A stretch of DNA of 51,881 nucleotides from Glomus cerebriforme (Eukaryota > Glomeromycota > Glomeromycetes > Glomerales > Glomeraceae), in contig QKYT01000329.1 in NCBI GenBank assembly GCA_003550305.1, positions 41,950-93,830 of the forward strand. The letters are read 5' to 3'. The notes under the pieces were generated by a model. It did not search any database. It saw nothing but the letters and a program-made list of their open reading frames with translations, and was not told the DNA's origin. Positions 32,980 to 45,355 of this stretch are shown here, piece by piece (position 1 is the stretch's first letter; each line of letters begins with the position of its first letter). The position numbers were made by a program, and so were the translations under genes.

Positions 32980-34599
32980 AAATACCAGCAGAACGGATAT
33001 TTTTTTTTTTATGCAGAACAGTTTTATGTGAAAAATTTATTTTTTTTTAAAAAAAAAATTATTTTTTATTAATAACTTAAAGAGAAGATGGAGTTATTTT
33101 TGATTTGAAACCTGCATGTTTTAAATTTAGAATATTATAATAGAAAATGTTAACAATGTTAATGATTCCGTTTTCAATTTTGAAACATTAAATTTCATAC
33201 ATTTTTAAAATCTATTCGAAACGTTTTTAAGACATCCCAGTCTTTTCAATATTGAAACTTTTAAAAGTGCATAAGTATGAACTGTTATGTAATTACCCGC
33301 TTCTTACCTTATTTTTACCATGCATCCCTTTATTGATGCTCCCCCCCTATCTGTCAGTTCATTCACCGATCTTTTGCAGGGCTGAAATCAATCTTCCTCG
33401 TGCACCTCGTGCATAAATAATGCTCAATACGAACATTGTTAAAATATTTTAATGGTAAACATCTTCATAAAATTTCTTCCGTCGACCGTAGCTGTCACGT
33501 GACTTTGGAATAATGAAAGAAATCTGGGATTCATTTAACATTGTTAATACCGGTCAAAACCTCGGGCTTTGGATTTAATTCGGGCCACAAAAAAAACGGG
33601 TTTTCGGTAATGGTCGGGTAAAAGATTTTCCTGATTTTATTATTTGGGTTGATCCAATTTTTTCAATTTTTTTTTTTATTGAATACGAGATTAATCTTTT
33701 ATTTTTTTTTTTTTCTTTTGACAAAATTTATAATGAAAAGTTTGAGATTAGATAAACCCTTCAATATCAAAAACGAAAAATGAAACAAAATAATAAAATT
33801 GTTTTTCGATCAATTAGAAAAAATAATTTTATTTGTTTGGCGTTAAAAGCGTTAAAAGGCATTTTAAAAATATATTGTCGAGTATCGATCCAAATTAAAG
33901 ATTATAATAAAAATTTTTAAATTTTTACAAATAATTATTGATCACTCATTTGATCATTTTAACCTTTTCAATGTGAATAAAAAATATTATAATCTTTTAA
34001 TCTTTTAAGTTTTTTTTTGTATAATAATTATAATAAGTTAATGATTTTTTATATAATAAATTTATCCTTAAATTTTACAAATTAATATTCTCGATTAAAT
34101 TATAAACCAGTATAAAAATTAATTTTATATGTTGTGATTCGATTTTTAAACTTCGCGTATCGTTCATTATTCAACGGATGATTTTCAAGGAACTTCTTAT
34201 TTTGTGCAATAATGTCTCAAAACAGCGGAAAAACAATGCAGATCAAGATCTAAAATTAGGGATGATCTGTCAAAACATTCTTCAAAGAATTATTTTTGAT
34301 GAAAGAATCTAAATAAGAAAAGAGAGAGACTAATCGGAATTTAAATCTTACGCGCTTTTTTACTTATAATTCATTTAATAAAGTAATGTAGAATTTCATA
34401 AGATCTTAACTATGACTATTTATTTGGTCTCGTTTTTTATTGTAAAATGTTTGGTTTCTGCGTGCTTAAATCGAATTTAAATATCACGAACAAGAGCAAT
34501 TATTCCTCTATTCCCAGAAAAAAAAAAAAGATTAAAAGATTTTTTTTTTAAATAGGTTGTTTTCTCCATCGGTTAATTTGGTTATTTTGGATTGATTTA
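32980..34599. other. Gene-free AT-rich stretch
   Basis: Holds T/A runs and a CGGG/GGTC-rich patch at 33555-33660 (CGGTCAAAACCTCGGGC ... GGTAATGGTCGGGT) like those near 23.6 and 27.5 kb. No ORF supported. Confidence 0.4.
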
Positions 34600-34812
34600 C
34601 ACTGATCGAAGTGATGTGATGTCCATCATGGGCATGGGTGCCCGACTGCCCCGTGTCTGTAAAACCCGTCCAATTTCTATTAGGTATCTATCTAAGACGT
34701 TCCCAAAAAAATGGAAACTTCATTAATATTAAGAGTACATCATGGAAATTGGACAAGTTTCCATAGGGTTTCATAGTGGAAACTATAGTATATCTGTATA
34801 TCACTTCCAACA
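34600..34812 (+). mobile_element. MITE family CACTGATCGAAGTGATG, copy B
   Basis: Starts CACTGATCGAAGTGATGTGA and carries CCCGTCCAATTTCTATTAGG, GGAAACTTCATTAATATTAA and CATGGAAATTGGACAAGTTT, all shared with copy A. The right end has decayed. Confidence 0.65.
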
Positions 34813-35770
34813 TTAACTTGCTGTTAAATAAAAGATATAACGTTATAAGAAATAAATTAAACTACCTATATAAACGGAAGCTTACGCATTCAGATAGTAT
34901 TAATAGGTATTTTTTATTTATTTTTTAAAATTTTTATGTTATCAATAAAAGAAATCCGGGAACAATTTTATTCAAATACATTGCATGGTTTTTGGATCCA
35001 ATCTGAAAGAAATTGTTCTTTGCAAGTCCTACACTTCTAACAAAAAAACGGAATTTGAGCTACGTTGATCTTGACCAGAATTAGCGATAGTTTCATAATG
35101 CCGGCCAAAATTAAGCCAGAATAACGTGATTGAAATGTGTATTTTTTTGGAGTTAAAAAAAAAAATAAAACAGTCCCAGGTACGTATGAAAATATGTAAC
35201 TGATAAAAAAGACTAATAGAATTAATTATAAGAAAATGAATACAATGCGTTTTAAGAAAATTCATGAGAAATTTTTCTTTCAAATAACGAACGAATAATT
35301 ATTAACACTATACTTCGAAGTTGAAAGTACTGCATGTAATTTATTTATTCAATAGTATTAAGAGTACAATAATCAGGGGTATCATGAGTCAGCAGATTTT
35401 TTTTTAAAAAAAAACGATTATTTATTGCTCATCGTTCTTATTCTTAATTAATACATTTCTTTTTAAAAAAAAACTTCCAAAATTAGGATTTATTTCGGAG
35501 TTATTACCGGAGATAAATATACTTACTTTATTTTAACCATCCTGTCGTACATCAGGAAAAATTTTTAAACGTAAGTTGCGTAACCTTACGTCAGGCCTGT
35601 CGCAAGATTGCGCGTAAGTTTGCATATCTTGATGATATCTCGCCATATAATTAATCATCCAGTAATGACCTTTAGACTATTGAATTCCTCTTGGTCATAT
35701 ATTAATGGTTTTCATGTCGATAGGAGCAATATTAATGGAATTTATGGCATTTTTGGAACCGTAGTACGCC

Positions 35771-36046
35771 ATGTCACAATTGTCACATGAGTACAGTTAT
35801 ATCCTTTTTTTCTGTACTACAATGAAATCGCGAAAATACAGAAAATACAGAATATTTTTGAATTTAAAAATAAGCGGTATCAATCATAAAATGGACAAAC
35901 TACATCCGTTGAGCGCGTTAATTTTATTACATTTTATATTATATGTATTTTCCTATATTCGAATCGATATGCACAGAGATTTTATAAATTTTATGCTAAT
36001 AATCTTATGTTGTCCTAATAAAGTTTTATCTCGTCAAAAGAATTGA
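35771..36046 (+). CDS. Hypothetical 91-aa ORF
   Basis: Reads MSQLSHEYSYILFFCTTMKS, then RKYRKYRIFLNLKISGIN and a hydrophobic C-terminal half (LSALILLHFILYVFSYIRID; FMLIILCC), so a one-pass membrane protein is possible. No family recognised, no paralogue in the window. Weakly supported. Confidence 0.22.
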   Translation: MSQLSHEYSYILFFCTTMKSRKYRKYRIFLNLKISGINHKMDKLHPLSALILLHFILYVFSYIRIDMHRDFINFMLIILCCPNKVLSRQKN

Positions 36047-36430
36047 AAAATGGTTTTAATTATTATATGATGCATTAAAACTAATTTGGACTAATACAAA
36101 AAGTGAATAAAAGCCGATTCATGATTATTACCATTCAATTTTATAATTTATTAATTCGGTGATACGATCTTTTCATTACATAAATTCATAATTTTACTGT
36201 CTTGTTAATAATTCGACTATTTAACTAAGCTTATATTATAAGTGATTTGTTGGTTTAATTGGTCGCGCTAAAAGAAATTTCAAAAATATTTATCAATGAA
36301 TATCAACAAAATTAGTTAAATTTATAACATTTATGTGTTATATATAATTATATTTATGAAACATTTAAACATTTTTCTCTTTATTTTGTCCAACTTCATA
36401 TAAAAATGCTGTTGAATAACCTTCTTCTAG

Positions 36431-36583
36431 ATGTCAAGACTACGTCAAGGGAACGTTAATAATAGAAGAAATCAACGACAAATTCAACGTCAAAGACGTA
36501 GAATTGTTAATAGAATATATAGAACACGTGCATTGATCCACAATAATAATGCGGGCACATTTATATTTACAAATTACAAATAA
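36431..36583 (+). CDS. Small arginine-rich ORF, 50 aa
   Basis: ATG at 36431, TAA at 36581-36583. The sequence MSRLRQGNVNNRRNQRQIQR, then QRRRIVNRIYRTRALIHNNN and AGTFIFTNYK, has 12 Arg in the first 33 residues, with Gln and Asn spacers. Such a density, with CGT and AGA codons, is unusual in this AT-rich DNA. The ATG follows directly on TTCTTCTAG, so this could also be a 3' exon whose acceptor is that TAG. An Arg/Gln-rich basic peptide could bind nucleic acid (inference). It lies between the two HMG genes, on the other strand. Not recognised as a known family. Confidence 0.4.
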   Translation: MSRLRQGNVNNRRNQRQIQRQRRRIVNRIYRTRALIHNNNAGTFIFTNYK

Positions 36584-38690
36584 TATACTTGTAAATCAAA
36601 TTTTTAATGAATCAGTAATGAATCTCTTTCTTTACGTACTAAAAGTATATTAGTAAGTTTAACTTTCTATTTTTAAATTACATTTATTTTTAATACATTT
36701 ATTCTTAATTTTTACTGTTCGCGTTAAATTTTTGTATAATTTAAAAATTTTTACTAAACGTTGTGATTATTATTACAATATATCATACTAATTATTTGTA
36801 AATGGATCAGATATCAGTTCTTTTACTTAGTGGTGGTAGCAGTTAAAGAGTATTAAGACTTGAGATTTGAGAATGATGATATATTCAAAATATTTTATTT
36901 GTTAATTCTTAGAATTGGCATGTGTTCGAATTTCATCGTTAAAAAGCCTTAGTAATAGAAATAATACTCTCATGTGAAAATATCAGACATTCAATAATGA
37001 ATCTTATATTTATGAAACGAGAACAAATAAATTGAATTATCGGACATTCTGTTTAAAAATCATTTGCAGAATTGCAGATAGATTATGTCAAATTCAGACA
37101 TTTAATTGTTTCTTCAAAATTCAAAATTATGACAACAATAATAATCGATTTCTTTCAATTCTTATTTTATTAAAATACAGTAATTCATATATCAGATTAG
37201 TAATTAGAATGAAAAGCTCGCGCGATTAATTTAGTTTGCTATTGATGAACATAGTAGTGTAGCACGCATTGAATTAAAATCGACATATGAAATATTAATT
37301 TTATTGTGCAATATCTATAGATTCTCGCAGATGCAGCAGTAGTATAAAAAACTTATGATTTAAAATTCATGCTATATACTCCTACGAAAAATATCTTTTA
37401 ATAAATATTTTAAAATTGTTAAAAATAATTTTAAATATTTGCCAGACAAACATTTTTTTGCAGGGACAGTAACTAATGATGCCCTGTACATAAATTGAAA
37501 TATGAACTTATTAAACTTACATATACGCTTTTATACTTTGTTCTGTTACAATTGGATCATAGTAATTTATATAACAAGGAAACGGAAATCGTTGAGTCCA
37601 GAACAAAAAAGTTGGGCGCGATATAAAAATTATTGATTACACGTGATGGTACGATTTGATTGGCTTGGAAGAGAACGCTGTGACACCCACGTGGCTGAAA
37701 TTTCTTCATAGTCCGCTTCGCTCCGGACAATAACACCTTTTACAAGGAATGGCCAATAATTTATTAAAAAATAAATAAAGGAAATTATATGAGTCAGAGA
37801 GAAAATGACAGTCTCTAATATTAATCAAATTACAAAAATCAATAAGGTAATTAAAGTCTGATCCTTAACGAATAAAAGAAAAGATACATAAAAGAATTAC
37901 AAATTACCGAGGGTGAATTTCTAAGAATCCAGAACTTTTTCCCCAAGACTGTTGACTTTTATTATAAATTTAAAATGCATCTTTATTATTTAATGAACTA
38001 AATACTGTAGATATAACAGTTATAGTAAATATCATAAATATGCAACATATTTACAGTACGTCAGTATTTTAATGTAAAAATAATTCAAAATTGAACTAAG
38101 AATAGTTACGAACTGTATTTATCAATCCTTTATTGAATAAAACAATAAATTGATTTATTTACTTCTACATAATTTAATAATATTGAGCTCAACTAATATA
38201 AATGAATTTGCGCCTTTTGAATAAATTAAAGAATTAAATGAATTTTTTTTTTGAAATTTATAAATGGTCAAATTCTGGTTGACACACATTAACAGAGACA
38301 ACTTTTCCCGACAGCAAGAGATTAGTTGCTTTGCAATATTTTTTTTCTTCAATATTTAACTAATTTGTGAACTGTACGAAGGATGGTGGTCACGAACATC
38401 TTGTAAATCACAAAACACGAGAGAACCATGCGGTAAAAATAATTTACTTTTAATAATTGTTTATTATATTTAATAATGGTAAGATATAAAACAAGAAAAT
38501 TAAATTTGAATATCATAAATTAAAACTAACATATAATAAAAGTCCATAAACTTTATCCTAATCCTAATCGTATTTCTTTAATTTAACAATACCTTAAAAT
38601 TGACGTAAAAAAAAAAAAAATTGAAATACTTAATATTGGATAAATTATAAATTAAACTTTCATAAAATAAAGGGTTAAATCATAATTAGA
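36584..38690. other. Gene-free stretch between the mini-ORF and the second HMG gene
   Basis: Includes a small GC-rich hairpin at 37709-37727 (GTCCGCTTCGCTCCGGAC) with flanking CACGTG-type words, probably a MITE trace. ORFs at 37032-37229 and 38155-38352 are not convincing. Confidence 0.4.
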
Positions 38691-39224
38691 TTAATAATTA
38701 GAAGAATAATAATTATTATAATCATTACCGTTATTATCATTATCATTATTTAGAAATAACAAGTCACTTTCTTGATCAAAAGAAAAAGAAGAATAAGTTG
38801 GAAATGGAACACGAATAGAGTAAGGATTAGAAGTAGTAATTTCTTTATCTTGCAATAAAGTTGATGACTTTGTTGATGATTTAGTATTTTTATTGATTTT
38901 ATTATAATGAATTTCATGAACACGGTTAGCCAACTTTTCATAAACTCTTTTCTCATCCGGAGAAGCATCTTTCCATAAAACGCCAGAAACTTTACTTATT
39001 ACTCGCATGTTACAATTTCCCTTACGTTTTGCTTCTTCCTGGACATTTTTTCTGCAAAGTAGAAAAGCATTAGGAGGTCTCCTTGGTCGGAGTACTGTTA
39101 AATTATTAAAAGAAGTAATAAACTTTTCCGGATTATCCAGTGATGGTGGAAATATATTTCTTCTATCTAATTTAACAAGTAATGACTTTGCTAAATCATC
39201 TGTCGAAAAATTATGCGTTGTCAT
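38691..39224 (-). CDS. HMG-box protein (MATA_HMG-like), 177 aa, paralogue
   Basis: Second HMG-box gene, same strand as the 30696-31559 copy. Start chosen at the ATG at 39222-39224 (MTTHNFSTDDLAKSLLVKLD), which aligns with the paralogue; an in-frame ATG 114 bases upstream gives an unconserved extension. HMG box at residues ~48-108: RPRRPPNAFLLCRKNV, then NCNMRVISKVSGVLWKDASP and DEKRVYEKLANRVHEIHYN. The C-terminal region is short: a Lys/Ser linker (INKNTKSSTKSSTLLQDKE), then an Asn/Asp/Tyr tail (NNDNDNNGNDYNNYYSSNY). It lacks the Val/Pro 18-aa repeats of its neighbour, so the tails diverge fast while the box is kept. Single exon. Probably nuclear; partners and targets unknown. Confidence 0.9.
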   Translation of the reverse strand: MTTHNFSTDDLAKSLLVKLDRRNIFPPSLDNPEKFITSFNNLTVLRPRRPPNAFLLCRKNVQEEAKRKGNCNMRVISKVSGVLWKDASPDEKRVYEKLANRVHEIHYNKINKNTKSSTKSSTLLQDKEITTSNPYSIRVPFPTYSSFSFDQESDLLFLNNDNDNNGNDYNNYYSSNY

Positions 39225-40364
39225 AATTATTAAGAGAGAGAAATAATTTTTTAAAAAAGGGAGAAATTGTGTTTCAACTTTCAACAGGATTGTTTTAAAA
39301 TGATTAATCAATTTGGGATGGATTTGGCTGATACACAATCATGTTTTTTTTCTGTGATGAAGTGATGAATTATCGATACAAAAATATCACACTTCCAAAT
39401 TAGGGATTATCATTCAATTACACTCGTAGAACAAAGAGATCATGAGAACAATAACATAGATCAGCAAAACTTGAAATTAACAAGTTTTAATTTTGTACTC
39501 ATGAATTTATTTATTAATAGGAATAGATGAATAGTGATTTTGAAGATTTGCAAGTCTTTCTAATCAGGAATCTGATTTCTATATTTATTTATATAGAAAA
39601 GATCCCCTTCTGGTCAAATGTCATTACTTTAATAAAAAAATAAACAACTGACACGTAAATATAAAAATATAAATATAAACAAACTATTACATAAAATATA
39701 AATATATATTATCTACTGTGATCTAAAAATAGTCCTTGTTGATGATCACAATTACGGAAATTTTTGTAAAAAAAACTCCAATATATCACATGCTTTATGA
39801 TGTACAAGAATGTGTAACCTTAATTAAATTCGCGTTTCTTGATAATTAATATTACCTTGGTTGATGATATTAGATTTTTTGTATTATACGCAACAATTAT
39901 AAAATCGTTTTGATTTTGGAAGATCTAAATTTAAGTTCATTTAATATGTATGTCCTTCAAATTTGATTTTTTATTATCATCATTTACCTCTTTATCAAGC
40001 CTGATTTGTAAAATTATTTGCGGAATCAATGATAGCAAAAATATCCGATTATCATTTGATATTTCTGATTATCTGATTATGCAGAAAGTTCGAAGAGTTC
40101 GATACATAAATTTTATTATTTATAATACTGTATTCTTAAAAAAAAAAATTAGCATACAGTATACTATATATTACAGTTTATTTGATTTTAACAGTCCAGA
40201 AATCAATTATTGATTTGTTCTATGGTAGCTTCCTAATTCTAATGCTGCTTTGATTTATATCCGGATTTATTATAAATTGAAATTTTATTGAAATTTCTCA
40301 TTTCTGTTATTCATTAATATACAGTATTATGTAATATTGGCCTATTATATTATTAATGTAGTTA

Positions 40365-40542
40365 GGGCCATGACATATATTACCTAATATTAGTTTCATA
40401 AGACGTACCCCCCAGGTAAGATTTTTTCAACCAATAATATTTAAATATATATATAGTATTAATAAAAATGCATGATTTGTGTCACGTAAGATTTTGCTTT
40501 ACCCCCACCCCCTAAAATATTACCTAATAAATGTCGCGCCCC
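40365..40542. mobile_element. Harbinger-like MITE copy 2 (178 bp)
   Basis: Starts GGGCCATGACATATATTACC and ends AATAAATGTCGCGCCCC, flanked by TTA on both sides (40362-40364, 40543-40545). The interior matches copy 1 at 16397 (TTTAAATATATATATAGTAT; AAAAATGCATGATTTGTGTC). PIF/Harbinger-type ends and duplication. No ORF. Confidence 0.8.
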
Positions 40543-41204
40543 TTATTACATTTCTTAATAAAATTATCGGTTATGTTATATTATTATTCAAAAATAATAT
40601 CCAACGAACGTTCAAAACTATCTAGAGAATTAAAAATTCCCTTGAACGTTAATTATTTTTATTTATACAATTTGATATAGTGAGCGATTTTAGAAATGTA
40701 AATTTTTAGCCAAATAATAACTTCAATAAACAAAATTTAAAAAATATTTGATATATAGCTAAAGATAAAAACACATGTAAATACATGTCTTTAATAATAT
40801 GATATCAAGATTTAAAGATTTAAATACTTATTTTATTAAATTGTTTGCTGATCTCAGAATTATTAATATTTCTTGAGAATTATATCTTCATCTTCAGAGT
40901 TAGTATAGTTAGTATTGTTCTATTTTGCTCTTGTTTATCTAACCGTAGCGCTGTATGATCATTAGATCGTGACAATGAAAGTATATTTGTTTTTGTGGCA
41001 ATAGAAGGCTTAAATATATTTATTCTAATATCTAGTAATAATATCATGATTTGTGTCATATCCTAAACATTCTATTTAACACATGCATATTTGCATAAAT
41101 TAATAATTGAAATTTACACTAACCAAAACCTTTAATTCGATGTTTATTTTGGTTTTTTATATACTATAGAAATCAAACTGATAGATTCCGAGCTTCCGAC
41201 ACTC

Positions 41205-41480
41205 TCATTTGGTGAAATTATGATCAAATGTGTTACTAATGACATTGCTAGCAACAACTTTCTTTCCTCTTTCTACTACTGCAGCATCAGGAAATCTAGA
41301 CTTACTATTAACTTTGTAATGATACTCTATACCATCTAAAGGAAATATTATGAAACTCAATGGAAATTTTTTTTTCATAATTAACATCTGAAAATCTGAT
41401 TGATAAGCTCCGTAGTAGCTGATGCATTTAAACCATAAAATTCAGAGGAAAATGACTGCATTCTCAAGCTAAAACTGCAA
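41205..41480 (-). pseudogene. Decayed coding fragment of unknown family
   Basis: Minus strand 41480-41395 reads INDCSFSLRMQSFSSEFYGL and NASATTELINQIFR. The frame then breaks near 41390 and the last 60 codons read FPLDGIEYHYKVNSKSRFPD, then AAVVERGKKVVASNVISNTF and DHNFTK with a stop at 41205. The segment after GIEYHY looks clean. It could be the last two exons of a gene with an intron ending TTTCCTTTAG (about 41340), or a pseudogene. No family recognised. Confidence 0.35.
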
Positions 41481-42939
41481 TCATTAATATTTGATACAAA
41501 GATCATTCATTGAGATTTCGGTTACAAGATGCATATATTAAATTCTTCATGACAGATTTTTAATATATCACCAGACAAATATTATAAGTAATCAATTATA
41601 AAAGTTATAGTTTTCCGGTAGAAGTATTCCAGTAGTATCAGATGTATAAAATTTTATTATCTAAATTTATACCACCATATATAATATGAATAATATATTA
41701 TGCCTCATATCACATCTTGCAGCTGAGGTACGTGAAATTTCTAATGCCAGCCCAAATAAATGTCTTAAGCATTATAAGCTTGGCCAAATAGTGCTACAGT
41801 ATATTTACTTACGATTTAGATACTATTTAGATATCCGTGTTAAAAGTTATCGGTGAAACAAAAAGGAAAAAGATTTCACTCTTGCGATTTTTTACTTTCC
41901 GAATTAAGCACGCACCTACCAAAATTAGGTTATAATTACACATTATTATTTCATACTACGATCCCCGTATACTTTCATAATTATAAGGATTAAATAATAA
42001 TATCAATATAAATTGTTTCTGCTAAACTCTATTAATAATAATCTATTTTTTCGTATTGATTGTCAGAGATTTGCTTAGGAGAATTTTCTTTCTAGGACTT
42101 CGTCATATAATTTTAATCCTTTTTTAATATCATTGTTTAGCATATCTGTAATGTGTGACAGGTTAACTTATATGGGTAAGATCTGCACTATTTTTTCACG
42201 CCCGTCACACCCATGCGATGAAGCATAATTTCTATTTATTTTTTGGACTTAGTTTTTTTCACGTTGTGTGAAACCTATTTGTCATACTTATTTGTCACCG
42301 GGTGGTCAGCCGACCATAAAATCATGGTCACCTAAAATGGCACATTGCAGACGTGCCATTGTGTATAATAAATATAAATAGATAATTGTACCAAATTTGG
42401 AAATTTAAAATAAATTCAGTAATATTTATATCATGATGTTATTTGTATTTTCAAAATAGTTGTTTTATGACGTGAATGAGAAAAAAGTGGGGTGTTTTTT
42501 TTGTCAGAAATTGTACATGTTACATCCTGAATCTGATCAGAAAAATACTTTTATTCTCATTCATTAAATCAATGATTTTGAAAAGGAACAATATTTAATA
42601 TTTAATACGACTTTTTTTTGAATAGTTAAAAAAATATGGCTTGCCAATACTGTTTAAGTGAAATTTTGAATATTTAGATGTTACAATTATTTTAAAATAA
42701 GTTAGAAGAATTGATTTGATATTTTTTTTTGCATTAAATTCTGAAGCACATATTTATTTATTTATTTTTAAGATTTTGAATTGATACAATAAAGAAATTA
42801 TCCAATTAAAAATTTATTTATTTTAAAATACACTTTTATATTATTTTATTTAAGCTTGACAAACCGGTTTGTTCAGATACTAATTGGGATCAATAAAACT
42901 AACGAACTCCCAAATTTTCCCTCATAGTTAGTGAGTTGC

Positions 42940-42968
42940 TAACCATGTTTTATCACAAAACATGGTTT
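42940..42968. repeat. Short perfect hairpin
   Basis: AACCATGTTTT and AAAACATGGTT are perfect inverted 11-mers separated by 5 bases. Possibly the core of a small MITE; role unknown. Confidence 0.6.
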
Positions 42969-43103
42969 TATAAGGATACTATGCGTTTCACAATCAAAAC
43001 TCTATCGTTCATATATGTTATAAAAGCTCACTTATAATACTAAAGTAAACTATCTAGTAAATAATTAAAAGCTATTAATTTTGTAATCATTTAAGAATAA
43101 AAT

Positions 43104-43256
43104 GATATTGTTGTAGCCCAAATCGACTTATGTCCCAAATCAACCCATCGGCCTAAATTAGGAAAGTATCGTTGGTACTGTCTTAAGGCATTATTGTAAT
43201 GGGCCGATGATTTAGGCCGATGGGTTGATTTGGGACATGGTAAACAACAATATCAA
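43104..43256. mobile_element. ~153-bp palindromic MITE
   Basis: The inner arms TGTCCCAAATCAACCCATCG plus GCCTAAAT (43133-43160) and their exact reverse complement (43211-43238) are 28 bp each. The outer ends GATATTGTTGT and ACAACAATATC pair as well. No ORF. Lies about 300 bp downstream of the kelch pseudogene. Confidence 0.75.
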
Positions 43257-43550
43257 AGAATTAGTCTAAACATAATTAATAATCACTTAAGTAATTTTCC
43301 AAAATTGCAAAATAACCATTCTACCTTACCTCGAAGATCGGTTAAAATAAGATTTTTGTAATTTTCCATTTGAATAACAATATTCATTAATTTTTCATAA
43401 ACATATGCTGAATAAATAATAAATAGTTGAAAATATCATATTATTTATTTATTTATTATTATCTCGCTATTTTTAGATAAGTACTGTACGTATTTAAATA
43501 TAAAATACATATATAATAAATTATAAAGATTTCAATTACTAATAAATTGA

Positions 43551-45355
43551 TTAATAATTATTATTCTCTTCAATATTAGATTGATCATTATGTTGAGATG
43601 ATAGTTTTACATTTTGTCTAATTTCTTCCCTTACTGTTTGTGTAATTAATTTTTGCAAAGCATTTTGATCAAGCACCGACAGTCTTGTATCTTAATTTCC
43701 TCCATGATTATAAATTGGTTGAGATATTGCTTACCAGGAGTTGGTATTGCTTTATTTTGTTCTCGCTTATCTTTTCTATTTTTATACCACTTGTATAAAA
43801 AGAAGCTTCCAATAGTTAATAAAATACCACTAATTAAAGATCCTATAACTGTACCAATCGTAGCACCTGCCGTATTATTAGATTGTGATGGTGTATTGGA
43901 TTTTGCATTATTAATTGTATTAGACAACGAAGGTTTAAAAATTGTTGTCCAAACATATTCATTATCATTACTAATGTCAAGTAATAATATATCATTATTA
44001 ATTCCTTGCGTATATTGTCCTTTATTAGCTAGATATTATAAATAAATTATTAGTATTTATTAAACGAATTTAAAATCAAATTTTCAATATTAATAATGAA
44101 TTATTGCATTGTATTTACCAAAAGTTACAACCATATAATTTCCAATTACTACTGTTCTATGAAAAATACGACTTGATGGAATTTTCCCAGTAACTTTTGG
44201 AATATACCAATTAAAGTTCTTTAAATCTAAAACATACAAGGAATCTTCGCTCAGATTTCCTCCAAAAATGATTACTTTTTGTCCATCTAATCCTTTGATT
44301 ATGAAAAATTAATCAACATTTTAAAATTAAAAACACTATTAATAAAAACATAAAATACTGATAAAAATATTTACCAAGAACACTCGAAAATCCATAAACT
44401 TGATAAACTTGAGGAGGTATCAATCCACTTGTTATCTAAATATAGAAAATTACATTATCGGTTTGCATATTATAATCTTTATAAGAGATTATTACCTTTG
44501 TAGTCCAAATATTATTTATTGTGTCGTATAAATATACCTTTATATAAAAAGTGTCATATATAGATTGTTTAATTATTCAACATTAATTATTCTCTAAAAA
44601 TAAATAGATGCAAAGATATTTACCTTATTTAATGAAAATCCTCCATAGAACTAAAACTGCCTGATTATAATAACATATTATAAATGATTCAACTTATATT
44701 ATTTTATTCAAATGAGATTACATACCCATATAGATAATAATTTTATTTGGTAAAAATACAGCGCCATAATCAGCTCCTTGAAAAGGTGCATTGATCGAAC
44801 TACCTTTTCTCCAACTTAAATTTATTGTATCCAAGATATACATATCATTTAGAAAATCTTCGGGAGCACTTGAGGATATATATATTAACCCATTATAGTC
44901 AATTACAGGAGTATTTCCGAACATTACATTAGGAAATACACCATGTATCTCTGGAATTTTCATAAATTACTTTGCGTATCAAATGTGTAAATTGAAGACA
45001 TGCCATTATATTCTGGACTTACAACACCATATAGAAACAATGTATTGTTTTTTGCACCACCTTGAGCGACCGCAGCAGCTCTATGCCACTATGTTGTGGA
45101 ACAATATTACTATATGACAAGTCATACCAATTTAATTCATTAGTATCAAAAGAAACAGAGACGTCAAGATATAAATGTTTTACTCAGTAATACACTATTA
45201 GAAAGAGTAGCTCCACCTAAAATATATAATTTATCATTAATAAGTTTGGCACTATGACCATAACGGTTATTTATTGTTTGAGACTTTACTTCAACTAAAA
45301 ATTGAAGCAAAATCCCAAACATAATATAAATTAAAAAATTGTCGAAAAGAATCAT
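43551..45355 (-). pseudogene. Kelch-repeat membrane protein, pseudogene (paralogue of 47107-48891)
   Basis: Same layout as the intact copy upstream: signal-like start (MILFDNFLIYIMFGILLQFL), first kelch blade (YGHSAKLINDKLYILGG), then breaks. The frame is lost by 45164 and shifts again near 45095. A TGA at 44960-44962 stands where the intact gene has Trp before KIPEI. Exon-like blocks remain at 44496-44537 (VYLYDTINNIWTTK), 44375-44435 (ITSGLIPPQVYQVYGFSSVL) and 44119-44292 (GLDGQKVIIFGGN ... GNYMVVTFG), all with matching phases and GTAA donors. The small second exon lacks a proper acceptor before GAGGATTTTC. The last exon has the transmembrane segment (GTVIGSLISGILLTIGSFFL). A further shift near 43735 follows, and coding-like sequence runs on to 43551 (SVLDQNALQKLITQTVREEI). 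Many defects, so not a functional gene. Confidence 0.8.

Noticed and set aside
32878..32985. Possible tRNA or small RNA in a GC-richer patch
   Set aside because: No cloverleaf arms or internal promoter boxes could be paired.
36803..36847. A 14-codon ORF (MDQISVLLLSGGSS)
   Set aside because: Too short to support; isolated and without downstream gene.
39007..39246. Plus-strand 79-aa ORF opposite the second HMG gene
   Set aside because: Shadow of the HMG frame on the other strand.
43653..44045. Plus-strand 130-aa ORF
   Set aside because: It is antisense to the last exon of the kelch pseudogene.
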